Notes under the pieces: model-generated | What the model was told of the DNA's origin: nothing | What the model saw: the letters and a program-made list of their open reading frames with translations, nothing else | Database searches by the model: none | Part shown: positions 45,601-47,530 of the stretch, one piece after another | How the letters are laid out: each line of letters opens with the position of its first letter | Position numbering within the stretch: position 1 is the first letter of the stretch | Made by a program: the position numbers and the translations under genes | Assembly (NCBI GenBank): GCA_026387335.1 | Contig: JAPLLX010000004.1 | Location: 141,955 to 189,484, forward strand | DNA length: 47,530 nt | Direction of reading: 5' to 3' | Origin: Candidatus Omnitrophota bacterium | GTDB taxonomy: Bacteria > Omnitrophota > Gorgyraeia > Gygaellales > Profunditerraquicolaceae

Positions 45601-47530
45601 TGACGCCGGAATCGCCTTTTTCTACTCCGACAAATTCTACTTTTTGTTTATTTATCTTCTTTTCGGCCTTATTTGCGGCTGGCCAGATAATCGTGTAAAG
45701 CTGCCCAGCTTCTAAATCAAACACCGCCTCCAGCATTATTTGTAATTTCTGCTCTTCTGTGCTATTTATGAAGGAACGCTCCCATAATTCATTAAAAAGG
45801 TTAAGACGAGTATCTAATGGCATATTAAGTAACTTTTCTGTGTCATCATTCGTAATAATAACTCTATAATTCCCCACAAAGTCTTCAATGAAAATGCTAT
45901 GTTCTTCAATATCTCCCTTTGTTAAATCAACCTTTCCCACCGGGCTGGAGGCCTGAGTTAACACTAATAATTCCGCAACCTGTTTAGCAAATACCTTTAT
46001 ATTATACGGCTTGCTGACATTCTTTATCAGCCGGGTTTCAGCTATTCTCTCTGTGCCGCTCATAAATATAATCGGCAAGTCAGGATTTATCTTAAGTAAT
46101 TCTTCGACTAAAACCGTGCCACACATCTCAGGCATACGGTTATCTGTCACCACTAAATTAAATTTTCCTGCCTTAAATTTAGCTAAAGCCTCTCTTCCGT
46201 TCACCGCTTCTTCTACCTCATAACCCTCCCCTTCAAGAACCATCCTGACTAACTCACGCTGCGTTTCTTCGTCATCTGCAATCAAAATTCGCGCTCCCAC
46301 CGGGCTGGAGGTACCAGCCAAATCCTTATAGGCTTCCTCCTTGCGCTGACGTTCTGCTTTACTTATTGCTTCACTTACACCCCCCCGGGGGTTAACTAAG
46401 AAGAAAAACCCGATGGCGGGTAATTCCACCAAGAAGTCAGTCCAATCATTACTTACTATCACCTCAACGAAATATGCACCAAATAATGCAAATATGGTGG
46501 CGAGAATAGTTCTCATAAGTCTGCTAGATTTAGGAAAGTAGTTCTCCCATATCACATCAAAGGCATTTAGCAACCCAAAAGGTAGGAATATGTCTGAAAG
46601 ATGCCATCTTACCCAACGAGAGGCTATGGTTGGGTCTTCACGTGCATAGAGACTAAAAGCGATACCCCCTATACATATTAGCAGTAGTAATACTCTTAAA
46701 AAGAACCAATAATAGGGAGCGAATGCTTTATGGAGGCGGGTGATTTCGCTGGGGAGATTTTTCAGTAAATTTGCTCCAATCGGGCTGGAGGACTTAGCCT
46801 GCTTATCCCAAAGCCCTTGAATAAACCTTACAAACTTGTCATTATCCGATATATTGGCCTTCTTAAATTCGCTTACTACACCTTTAAATTCGCTAATTCC
46901 CTTAACTTCTCTTAAGAAACGCAATTGATTAGTGTAGGCTTCTATTTCTCTCTCGTCTTTTATATATGCGTCGATACCGCCTGATAAGTTACCGGTGAAA
47001 TCCTGAGGCTGTATTATCCATTGTCCATAATGAGAACCCTCGTGGACTAAAACATGGTCAATTAGATTTGAAATCAATATTACATGCTCTTTATCGCCAA
47101 ATATAAACTCGCTTACTATTTTGGCTACCCTGGACGGAAGAGTCTTAAACGCCTCTGGCTTTACCCCAAATCCGCCAGCCATTCCTAGCAAGCCCATTTT
47201 TTGATTACTATTATTAATTACCTGCATCATTGATTCTTCAACCATAACAATCCGCATATCCTTAATTTTATTTATATGTAACGAATCCTTCATAAACTTA
47301 AATGCTTCGGGGAATTCTCTATGTATAGCTAAAGATACATCTATAAACTGATCCTTAAGCAGTCCCATTATCTTAGATAACTCCTCATCGCTCATGAGGT
47401 TCAGTTTAAATAGCATTAGGTCCTCATTGCAAGCTGTGAGGGAGGGAGATGCTAAAATTATAGCCAACCAAGCCAGGAAGTTCCTGCGGTTGAGCCTCAA
47501 TTCGAAATCGCCTATAGAAGAAATACCTTT
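1..47530 (-). CDS. Internal part of one giant multidomain protein (about 15,843 codons visible, both ends outside the window)
   Basis: One minus-strand frame (plus-strand triplets at positions equal to 2 modulo 3) stays open from edge to edge. I translated it throughout and met no TAA, TAG or TGA. Domain motifs at both ends and throughout fall in this same frame, so there is no frameshift. Local residue number is (47530 - position)/3 + 1. The chain carries more than 25 recognisable domains separated by SSP-type linkers (separate entries). No start with a convincing ribosome binding site is visible; a TTG at 47498-47500, just before a signal-like segment, is the only start candidate near the right edge. 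Giant genes of this type are known from Candidatus Omnitrophota. What is seen: the open frame and the domains. What is inferred: that it is translated as one chain and that the host is an omnitrophote. Confidence 0.95.
650..910 (-). other. Unit: short helical (TPR-like) module, 87 residues
   Basis: Lies between SSSPV linkers at 911 and 635. Reads as three helix pairs with small residues at packing points (LYEQAISYLNKDKD, KIGLELAFKDPALAYAFYEK, ALEEARKGAIRLE). It resembles a TPR/Sel1-type element, too short for a firm call. Confidence 0.4.
926..3517 (-). other. Domain: PTS enzyme I/PEP-utilising phosphotransferase
   Basis: About 290 residues of helical lead-in precede an enzyme I-like core: NMGSPQSHFAILAT (phospho-His in SHFAI, codon 2189-2191), NADSPEEIREAIALGAQGVGL with HRSEME, VVVRILDAFG, RIMFPMIGPKEDL, GIMLERMLAI, VNFMSVGSNDLIAEVYGISR and SICGEMMAKP (active-site Cys, codon 1223-1225). 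Enzyme I takes phosphate from PEP and passes it to HPr, starting sugar uptake or regulatory phosphorelays. The usual Arg positions of the PEP site and the NDL motif are kept, so it may be active. No HPr domain is visible. Total unit length is 864 residues, against about 575 for standalone enzyme I. Confidence 0.85.
3530..4219 (-). other. Unit: membrane segment and basic helices
   Basis: A strong hydrophobic helix (VILPFLIGITVVFILPFV, about 4080-4135) is followed by a Pro/Ser/Asp-rich stretch containing the degraded linker TSSSI (3953-3967), a second weaker hydrophobic segment (KALLYLPWLVGSIATF), and Arg/Trp-rich helices with two similar motifs, ARRSWDNKF and ARESWDSYL, about 45 residues apart. 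A small internal duplication is possible. No family is recognised. Confidence 0.45.
4232..4978 (-). other. Domain: second class I SAM-dependent methyltransferase
   Basis: ISILDLGIGEKADFLEYI is motif I, IELFGIDIVD motif II, FNLIVSHWAAAYYSKHP motif IV and FRALDVQGRAYLNIE motif V. About 249 residues long, between AGSPV and SGSPV linkers. The motif I glycines are reduced (GIGEKA), but the fold is clear. Substrate unknown. Confidence 0.75.
4991..5974 (-). other. Unit: helical domain with proline-rich middle, 328 residues
   Basis: A helical bundle (IEQALRLISPLREKVG, EIKEFTVALLQIKDILKK), then a basic stretch and a Pro/Gln-rich tract (LLFEPQPSPEELAAHKRPP, IIQPTPAPKPD) that looks disordered, then a small domain with NHSDPYPISACRSLGREK. 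Ends at AGSPV (4979). No family is recognised. Confidence 0.4.
5987..6457 (-). other. Unit: small unrecognised domain, 157 residues
   Basis: Bounded by SSSPV (6458) and TSSPV (5975). Begins FCIVFPEYGEYFEVTQVI, followed by a helix and then two antiparallel strands (VDVSLKIVSDSLRISISANG) and IEIKSIYP. This suggests a compact alpha+beta fold. No family is recognised. Confidence 0.4.
6512..7597 (-). other. Domain: end of one HAD fold followed by a second HAD domain with intact DVDGT
   Basis: The first 90 residues contain PVPTKKTAMENFLAETG (motif III-like Lys) and GVYIGNQNSSADERDGVL (motif IV-like acidic loop), expected near the C-terminus of a HAD phosphatase. Then LPRFLGLDVDGTI (Asp-x-Asp-Gly-Thr, 7217-7231) starts a second HAD fold, with TTVIFSDND as motif II. 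Such enzymes dephosphorylate or isomerise phospho-sugars through an aspartyl-phosphate. The unit ends in two tandem linkers at 6500 and 6458. Confidence 0.65.
7616..9229 (-). other. Domain: HAD-family (phosphomannomutase/SPP-like) hydrolase fold
   Basis: After a helical part come KIAVFDITDRMREK (motif I region, though DxDGT is replaced by DITD), FGGILIVETALSKKEL, and a cap-like VILVPYAGAQVWRFNENGE, which closely follows the LYANGGAxxYxFDxxGN pattern of eukaryotic-type PMM and sucrose-phosphatase relatives. Loss of the second Asp of motif I suggests a non-catalytic or altered domain. The SSSSPI linker (7598-7615) lies before what look like HAD motifs III and IV of the same fold (next entry). 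Confidence 0.5.
9230..10829 (-). other. Domain: YvcK/CofD-family (gluconeogenesis-factor-like) domain with an insertion
   Basis: Family motifs appear in order: GIMGGSGGIPTLSMENLL (glycine loop), FGTHDDGGSS (DDGGSS at 10679-10696), GDAMNVLSYL, LRYRFP, GDLRLANGSLANFIFIGHH, VLPSTLDQATLYAKLE, then AIILGPGSNITSID (about 9375-9415) and IPVIYIVNPTKDNE. YvcK binds UDP-sugars and controls carbon flux and cell-wall synthesis; CofD makes the F420 precursor. The UDP-sugar-rich context favours a YvcK-like role. Between VLPST and GPGS lie about 220 residues of beta-rich sequence (about 9520-10190), far longer than normal. Confidence 0.8.
10830..11739 (-). other. Region: helical segment before the YvcK-like domain
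   Basis: About 300 residues of helix pairs (LIKMLEKTSGEIEVSAYLI, KREILAEFIENHSIDG, EDVQIIIEALIGKVALE). No family is recognised. It carries no linker motif and runs directly into the CofD-type fold. Confidence 0.4.
11740..13799 (-). other. Domain: GlmU-like nucleotidyltransferase with left-handed beta-helix
   Basis: A helical lead-in (13100-13800) precedes an N-terminal Rossmann-like domain with the nucleotide loop VAVAGRGERFSKLVHKG (about 13018-13068), resembling A-G-x-G-x-R...K of sugar-1-phosphate nucleotidyltransferases. The middle part has VIFVSMHQLRW and ALIILSRPLGPGH. At 11750-11950 hexapeptide-type repeats form a left-handed beta-helix (ATISGEIYLDCRVKIGKG, then DNVQLSNVFIEGPVRI). A nucleotidyltransferase followed by LbH is the GlmU/GlgC layout. 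The substrate is unknown. Confidence 0.6.
13800..14809 (-). other. Domain: DUF89/ARMT1-like damage-control phosphatase
   Basis: Order of motifs matches DUF89 proteins: NPYKDTNSDANECALE, LKMAIGGGVIDLNS, KLVYFLNNNGEVVFDLFFIQ, then YVVAKEQTLGNDVSSEDAEK. Members are metal-dependent phosphatases acting on reactive phospho-sugars and related metabolites, which fits the sugar-nucleotide neighbours. The usual DNAGE metal site reads NNNGE (14300-14314), so the first Asp is Asn while the following Asn and the later Asp (GND) are kept. Activity is therefore uncertain. Confidence 0.65.
14810..15949 (-). other. Region: helical and coiled-coil segment ahead of the DUF89 domain
   Basis: About 380 residues, starting with a basic tail (LHQGKFRAKPFRNSGEK), then mixed alpha/beta (FSVFYIFRSRTGFLNG), then long Lys/Glu/Arg-rich helices (AAKRRIDRIEKQIDDFK, LEQLEKAIKRQISQQ). 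No family is recognised. It opens the second longest linker-free unit (15949 down to 7616, about 2,780 residues). Confidence 0.4.
15962..17479 (-). other. Domain: complete GT5 glycogen/starch synthase
   Basis: 506 residues between two linkers, against about 480 for bacterial GlgA. All landmarks are present: LHVSPEWDPFSKEGGLAD (ADP-glucose loop K-x-GGL), IIHLHDWQ, IHNLENQGVFD, VLITVSPRYAWEI, ILNGVDYEVW, VISRLVEQKGLDL, MTSRREPCGQTQM (catalytic Glu, about 16262-16291), and ARYGLPPIVFRTGGL. It transfers glucose from a nucleotide sugar to an alpha-1,4-glucan. It is clean enough to be functional as an independent enzyme, and it is bounded by TSSPI and TSSPV. Confidence 0.95.
17492..18679 (-). other. 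Domain: GalT/GDP-galactose-phosphorylase-like HIT domain
   Basis: The core reads RSHILIIPEPEKEY, then LGFNPWGGLASVN and HLHLQG. HLHLQ (17918-17932) is the H-x-H-x-Q signature of galactose-1-phosphate uridylyltransferases and plant-VTC2-like GDP-galactose phosphorylases, whose middle His forms the nucleotidyl-enzyme intermediate. The preceding ASVNHLH is especially VTC2-like. An N-terminal helical part of about 200 residues links it to the epimerase. The predicted chemistry is nucleotidyl transfer or phosphorolysis on a hexose nucleotide. The exact substrate is open. Confidence 0.75.
18680..19738 (-). other. Domain: UDP-glucose 4-epimerase (GalE-type SDR)
   Basis: A full-length (about 350 residues) extended SDR epimerase immediately after the SSPI linker. 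Visible: NAD loop VVGGAGYIGS, VVVYDNLRQGH, LAANTLTFESKDKP, the catalytic Ser/Tyr region ATSGAVYG, YNRTK (Tyr-x3-Lys, 19256-19270), LRYANVAGG and RDYVSVKDVA. This is the classical GalE pattern. The predicted reaction is UDP-glucose to UDP-galactose, or the GlcNAc/uronate equivalents. All catalytic residues are present. It sits between the uridylyltransferase-like domains and a GalT-like domain, a Leloir-type grouping. Confidence 0.92.
19751..22204 (-). other. Domain: probable second nucleotide-sugar pyrophosphorylase-like domain with long C-terminal part
   Basis: An 818-residue unit. Near its start VVVLYAAGEASRL (about 21922-21962) and, 20 residues on, RGPGFKMW recall the AGGxxTRLG...PK loop of UDPGP enzymes. 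Later strands (LKFVITVNND, VMLILNDLLNG, TAIVHRMNDLILLVGEQAVDLDMLALWKK) would suit the same Rossmann-like fold. The second half (20900-19800) is largely helical and unassigned (YTGHGVSGEGYETINALS, DKRPSIVGFDNVAR, PRDIWGYSDFNRNYEILLG). The family call is uncertain. Confidence 0.4.
22220..23499 (-). other. Domain: UDPGP-family sugar-1-phosphate uridylyltransferase, divergent
   Basis: Follows the pattern of UTP-glucose-1-phosphate/UDP-GlcNAc pyrophosphorylases: a nucleotide loop SAGGLSTRSGG (23360-23392), VIGGRTFIDIKL, VGLPFIIMTSQM, YVISQTVQP, QPPGHWNFIRML, SGVLAELKRKGILFVF and HSNMNNPAG. These enzymes make UDP-sugars from UTP and a sugar-1-phosphate. The loop differs from the usual GGxGTRLG...PK: the Gly before Thr is Ser and the lysine is not apparent, so activity may be altered. 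The unit ends at SSSPI (22205). Confidence 0.7.
23500..24283 (-). other. Domain: second HExxH zinc-peptidase-like domain
   Basis: After SSPA and a proline-rich stretch (containing LSSPG at 24200-24211) comes a beta domain (YPVVVDLDEIDIS) and then a helix with HEIIH at 23831-23845 (preceded by LTAILF), followed by NPNLSELRVLEMTIE, where a downstream Glu could complete zinc binding. This pattern is seen in small gluzincin-like peptidases. Exact family not recognised. It is fused directly to the UDPGP domain with no linker between them. Confidence 0.5.
24296..25165 (-). other. Domain: pol-beta-type (MNT-like) nucleotidyltransferase
   Basis: The signature GSRR (25010-25021) followed 15 residues later by DVDILV (Asp-Val-Asp at 24959-24967) matches the hG[GS]...Dh[DE]h metal-binding motif of the nucleotidyltransferase fold. 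A further acidic strand (FEYYLNAKLIQ) may supply the third carboxylate. A helical C-terminal half follows (about 24300-24620). Such enzymes transfer a nucleotide to a protein, RNA or small molecule; the target is unknown. Confidence 0.7.
25181..25897 (-). other. Unit: second lipobox-like membrane segment plus helical repeat-like domain
   Basis: Follows SSSPL immediately with KMTSQ (Met at 25892-25894) and then a hydrophobic segment, SFSIISLLLLFVDCLIGC (Cys at 25787-25789), again lipobox-like, and another helix (GIATVILIIIGYFV). The C-terminal 150 residues are helix pairs reminiscent of HEAT/TPR-type repeats. No Shine-Dalgarno sequence precedes the Met, so an internal start is not supported. 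Confidence 0.5.
25913..26434 (-). other. Unit: lipobox-bearing membrane segment plus small alpha/beta domain
   Basis: Right after SSPVKEQ comes a basic-then-hydrophobic segment, SSLRLNLIILFSAVSSLFS, ending LTGC (Cys at 26354-26356). It looks exactly like the signal peptide of a lipoprotein, followed by a second helix (TVFVLFVITLLALKLSG). The rest is a small domain with strands FINLPN, IIQIVEPG and MVHGEGKGHAFIRR. A lipoprotein signal in the middle of a chain suggests that this unit was once a separate protein. Function unknown. Confidence 0.55.
26489..26959 (-). other. Region: C-terminal helical tail of the glycosyltransferase module
   Basis: About 155 residues (RTLTKIAEAQEALKKIG, then FTTDFHYSLQGYLSGR, then acidic helices) end in a Lys/Ser tract that leads into SSSSPL at 26471-26488. 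Only nine residues separate that linker from the next one (SSPV at 26435-26446), so the two form a tandem pair. Confidence 0.5.
26960..28259 (-). other. Domain: membrane glycosyltransferase-like core (GT2/GT84-type)
   Basis: The stretch contains a DxD-like MDID (DID at 28145-28153), then RISHMRHFMG, an acidic AEDA (Glu-Asp at 27866-27871) where inverting GT2 enzymes carry the catalytic base, and KKWSGDAPE (27728-27754) where they carry the Q/RxxRW motif. A cluster of transmembrane helices follows (TAQLIVIFYVLNF, GLAMLMWLYSVVVAQ, FFSYLFTFCTGL, LLILLSSF, WFFPIMSVIFGWW). The order DxD, ED, K/RxW, then membrane helices matches cellulose-synthase-like and cyclic-glucan-synthase enzymes, but motifs are divergent. 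The product cannot be predicted. Confidence 0.5.
28260..30679 (-). other. Region: N-terminal part of the glycosyltransferase module
   Basis: About 800 residues from the degraded linker at 30680 to the glycosyltransferase core. Mostly helical, with the segment PVEYVYPNQTPFEGGVSLDS and a membrane pair (ILFWGSILAVWGIFMLFV and WMKILFYALALVPLFGMF, about 29380-29600). A long charged helical part precedes the core. No family is recognised. The two membrane helices before a cytosolic catalytic core resemble the layout of processive membrane glycosyltransferases. Confidence 0.4.
30868..31109 (-). other. Transmembrane helix followed by a ComEA-like helix-hairpin-helix motif
   Basis: A strong hydrophobic helix (VVFGVIGFILAIVTLLWW) is followed at once by INLNSATQEELEKAL and then RRGAGIVVQYRREKG. 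INLN-A-EEL...A..I..YR is the signature of the ComEA/T2SK-type HhH motif, which usually binds DNA or mediates secretion-system contacts. The usual GIG turn is degraded to RRGAG, so nucleic-acid binding is doubtful. Confidence 0.6.
31110..35359 (-). other. Region: very long beta-rich surface-type domain, about 1,400 residues
   Basis: The first 200 residues are helical. From about 34700 to 31150 the sequence alternates short strands and turns rich in Y, N, D, G and K, with recurring YG-type turns (YGRLRSERTHF, NSGRITYGKGRR, DVYGRPTHIMNGF, YDGRLVSKDYLG). These recall RHS/YD-like or other wrapped beta structures, though no strict repeat period was found. A calcium-loop-like DVNGDGKERE lies at 34760-34789. 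It probably lies outside the membrane, since a single transmembrane helix follows. Possible jobs are adhesion or glycan binding; this is inference. Confidence 0.45.
35360..36530 (-). other. Domain: alpha/alpha-toroid (six-hairpin glycosidase-like)
   Basis: About 390 residues of paired helices with aromatic and acidic residues in the loops: YPSSYTWDMVLIGHRALL, FDFDGVPTAFHAYTKE, SAAGLGQLIMFYEAKTG, AEPNAVAYAFLYNYA, FTADAQTRWIMVLG and AYTGLYNYTVLGDN. This rhythm (W/D-rich loops, one helix pair per about 50 residues) is typical of (alpha/alpha)6 glycan-active domains such as GH families or polysaccharide lyases. No catalytic pair can be assigned, so the family is open. Confidence 0.5.
36540..39040 (-). 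other. Region: unrecognised, mainly helical, about 830 residues
   Basis: Begins with a short alpha/beta part (IRNILFAGYREEQEAKF, VFIVSSVDKKD), then a beta-containing part with repeated W/F (YKVEGFIESGRIELD), then long charged helices and a segment with hydrophobic LLLAPANLLFNWSG. From 37200 to 36600 it reads as mixed strands ending in KYRVFILTKKG. No family is recognised. It bridges the M23 domain to the toroid-like domain. Confidence 0.4.
39050..39430 (-). other. Domain: M23 (LytM-type) endopeptidase fold, one catalytic His replaced
   Basis: The beta-sandwich core is clear. HRGFDIYVPKGTP carries the first zinc ligands (His at 39350-39352 and the Asp three residues on). GEVIYADEKNGFGNIVVV and YVTFYAHN follow, then QGDKV and GEMVHFEIR. 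M23 enzymes cut peptidoglycan peptide crosslinks. The usual HxH is here M-V-H: the zinc His is present (39101-39103) but the catalytic His is a Met (39107-39109). Like EnvC/NlpD-type relatives it may therefore bind or regulate rather than cleave. Confidence 0.85.
39840..39985 (-). other. Domain: peptidoglycan-binding-like helical motif
   Basis: The segment around ALKSKIEFMQKVLGITPTG followed by IWDKTTQDKV matches the pattern of PG_binding_1 domains, in which a helix containing a core Phe/Leu-Gln is followed by a Gly turn and a second helix starting W/F-D-xxT. It lies about 140 residues before an M23 peptidase domain, the usual neighbour of such motifs. It is short, so the family call is moderate. 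Confidence 0.6.
40130..41419 (-). other. Region: long coiled coil
   Basis: About 430 residues are almost entirely charged helix with heptad-like Leu/Ile spacing. The densest part, about 40150-40480, has repeating K/E/L segments such as LEAKLALKEIELEKGEL. A short interruption near 40700-40800 (GLNWWNKIPGLASK) splits two coil segments. A TSPA near 40585 may be a weak linker. Such coils precede the M23 domain in many EnvC/NlpD-like envelope proteins, which fits the peptidase that follows. Confidence 0.7.
41420..43291 (-). other. Domain: polytopic membrane region
   Basis: The largest linker-poor block opens with about 620 residues carrying several paired hydrophobic segments. Examples are WLIFGGFVISAILGG, VTAAYIMSAVFALAS, KVVLGSFAISIIGLIL, SLYVISGIIASNILLALG, TTLVTIMLILGGMVLA, YVLPVSIPVLLARA and WVLWLGLFMIGFEIFLVV. 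Helical amphipathic stretches with many Lys/Glu separate them. No transporter family is recognised. It probably anchors the peptidase part that follows. Confidence 0.65.
43304..43795 (-). other. Domain: class I SAM-dependent methyltransferase
   Basis: Motif I reads VLEVGFGGGSF (about 43724-43756), the SAM-binding glycine loop. Strand 2 ends in the ribose-binding acidic residue of IGIDNDPEM. FEYGDI supplies motif III, FDLVLFNHP motif IV and LLKPSGQFRLVIAN the later strand. The core is compact (about 164 residues) and ends at the ISSPV linker at 43292. The substrate is unknown. Confidence 0.8.
43811..44704 (-). other. Domain: possible PI3K/HipA-like protein-kinase-fold domain
   Basis: About 298 residues between the SSPL linker at 44705 and the degraded SSSSI at 43796. 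The segment IADRSSANCVI (about 44279-44311) followed 20 residues later by NIDLTISF (about 44218-44241) resembles the catalytic loop DR(H)xxN and the metal-binding Asp motif of phosphatidylinositol/HipA-type kinases. A basic helix (KSRRRADSLNEK) and a helical tail follow. No clear P-loop lysine was identified, so activity is uncertain. It could also be an unrelated helical domain. Confidence 0.35.
44741..45493 (-). other. Domain: coiled coil plus GGDEF diguanylate cyclase
   Basis: A heptad-like helix (LDELEKENRELK onward, about 45390-45490) leads into a GGDEF domain. Visible landmarks are DVLTGLSNRRGFDE, the metal/substrate strand VDIDHFKAVND, and the catalytic GGEEF at 45140-45154 (residues 793-797), an accepted active variant. 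The C-terminal TFSAGIA and ADAALYEAKKARN motifs are present. The predicted reaction is 2 GTP to c-di-GMP. No inhibitory RxxD precedes GGEEF. The stretch between GGEEF and TFSAGIA is longer than usual. The coiled coil before the cyclase is typical of dimerising, receiver-controlled cyclases. Confidence 0.92.
45506..45937 (-). other. Domain: unrecognised alpha/beta unit, possible sensor
   Basis: This is a 144-residue unit between two SSPV linkers, placed between the receiver and the cyclase. Alternating short strands and helices (FVGNYRVIITND, then a helix, then VEFVGVEKGD and FTFVGRENASLLVYEED) would suit a PAS-like fold, but no diagnostic PAS residues stand out. The role is inferred only from position. 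Confidence 0.4.
45950..46297 (-). other. Domain: response-regulator receiver (REC)
   Basis: This 116-residue unit is flanked on both sides by SSPV linkers and is a complete receiver domain. It starts ARILIADDEE (acidic pocket), has the phospho-acceptor aspartate in VVTDNRMPEM (Asp at 46142-46144, residue 463), the Ser/Thr position in FMSGT and the conserved lysine in SKPY. Receiver domains accept phosphate from a sensor histidine kinase. No kinase is visible in the window. With the GGDEF domain that follows, it resembles PleD/WspR-type regulators in which phosphorylation controls c-di-GMP synthesis. Confidence 0.9.
46310..46777 (-). other. Domain: small integral membrane unit, about 155 residues
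   Basis: After the first linker come hydrophobic segments typical of three or four transmembrane helices: one rich in L/I/C after APYYWFF, then LPFGLLNAFDVIWE, then a TILATIFALFGAYF helix and an ELPAIGFFFLV segment. A charged tail (KAERQRKEEAY) leads into the next linker. The layout recalls small VanZ-like membrane proteins, but I cannot assign a family. It may hold the following receiver and cyclase domains at the membrane. Confidence 0.55.
46793..47530 (-). other. Domain: lipoprotein-like signal plus HExxH metallopeptidase-like domain
   Basis: This is the most N-terminal visible part. Residues 15-16 are a twin arginine (RRNFL), followed by a hydrophobic stretch ending in LTAC (Cys at 47429-47431, residue 34), which looks like a Tat-type lipoprotein signal. 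About 130 residues later comes HEGSH (47030-47044, residues 163-167), a zinc-binding HExxH, with EIEAYTNQ downstream offering a glutamate as a possible third ligand. It is probably a short zinc-peptidase-like domain on the outer face of the cytoplasmic membrane. The family is not recognised. The unit ends at the SSSPI linker at 46778. Whether the true N-terminus lies just outside the window or far away cannot be seen. Confidence 0.6.
47429..47494 (-). other. Tat/lipoprotein-type signal segment
   Basis: NRRNFL, a 15-residue hydrophobic stretch and LTAC form a twin-arginine plus lipobox pattern (Arg codons 47483-47488, Cys 47429-47431). If this is internal, it would act as a membrane anchor. 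If it is an N-terminus, the start codon would be the TTG at 47498 or just upstream, but no Shine-Dalgarno sequence is visible there. Confidence 0.55.

Larger units (their letters stand above)
635..46792 (-). repeat. Dispersed linker motif (S)SSP-V/I/L/A, about 25 in-frame copies
   Basis: Short in-frame motifs reading SSPV, SSPI, SSPL, SSPA, SSPG or GSPV punctuate the protein. Plus-strand positions: 46778-46792, 46298-46309, 45938-45949, 45494-45505, 44705-44716, 43292-43303, 26471-26488, 26435-26446, 25898-25912, 25166-25180, 24284-24295, 24200-24211 (SSPG), 22205-22219, 19739-19750, 17480-17491, 15950-15961, 7598-7615, 6500-6511, 6458-6472, 5975-5986, 4979-4990 (AGSPV), 4220-4234 (SGSPV), 3518-3529, 911-925 and 635-649. 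Most sit at domain borders, for example just before the receiver, GGDEF, epimerase, glycogen synthase and PTS enzyme I units. Serine codons differ between copies (TCN and AGY families), so the conserved feature is the peptide rather than a copied DNA repeat. Role unknown: flexible linker, processing site or modification site. Confidence 0.9.

Noticed and set aside
46298-46315. GGAGG on the plus strand at several linkers, resembling Shine-Dalgarno sites for plus-strand genes
   Set aside because: It arises from Ser-Ser codons TCC TCC/TCC AGC read on the other strand; no plus-strand gene follows.
1-47530. Stop-codon reassignment as the explanation for the long frame
   Set aside because: The frame contains none of TAA, TAG or TGA as far as I read it, so no recoding is needed.
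1-47530. CRISPR arrays, tRNA/rRNA genes, insertion sequences, attachment sites, promoters or terminators
   Set aside because: No direct-repeat arrays, cloverleaf sequences, transposase motifs or non-coding gaps were seen; the window is coding throughout.
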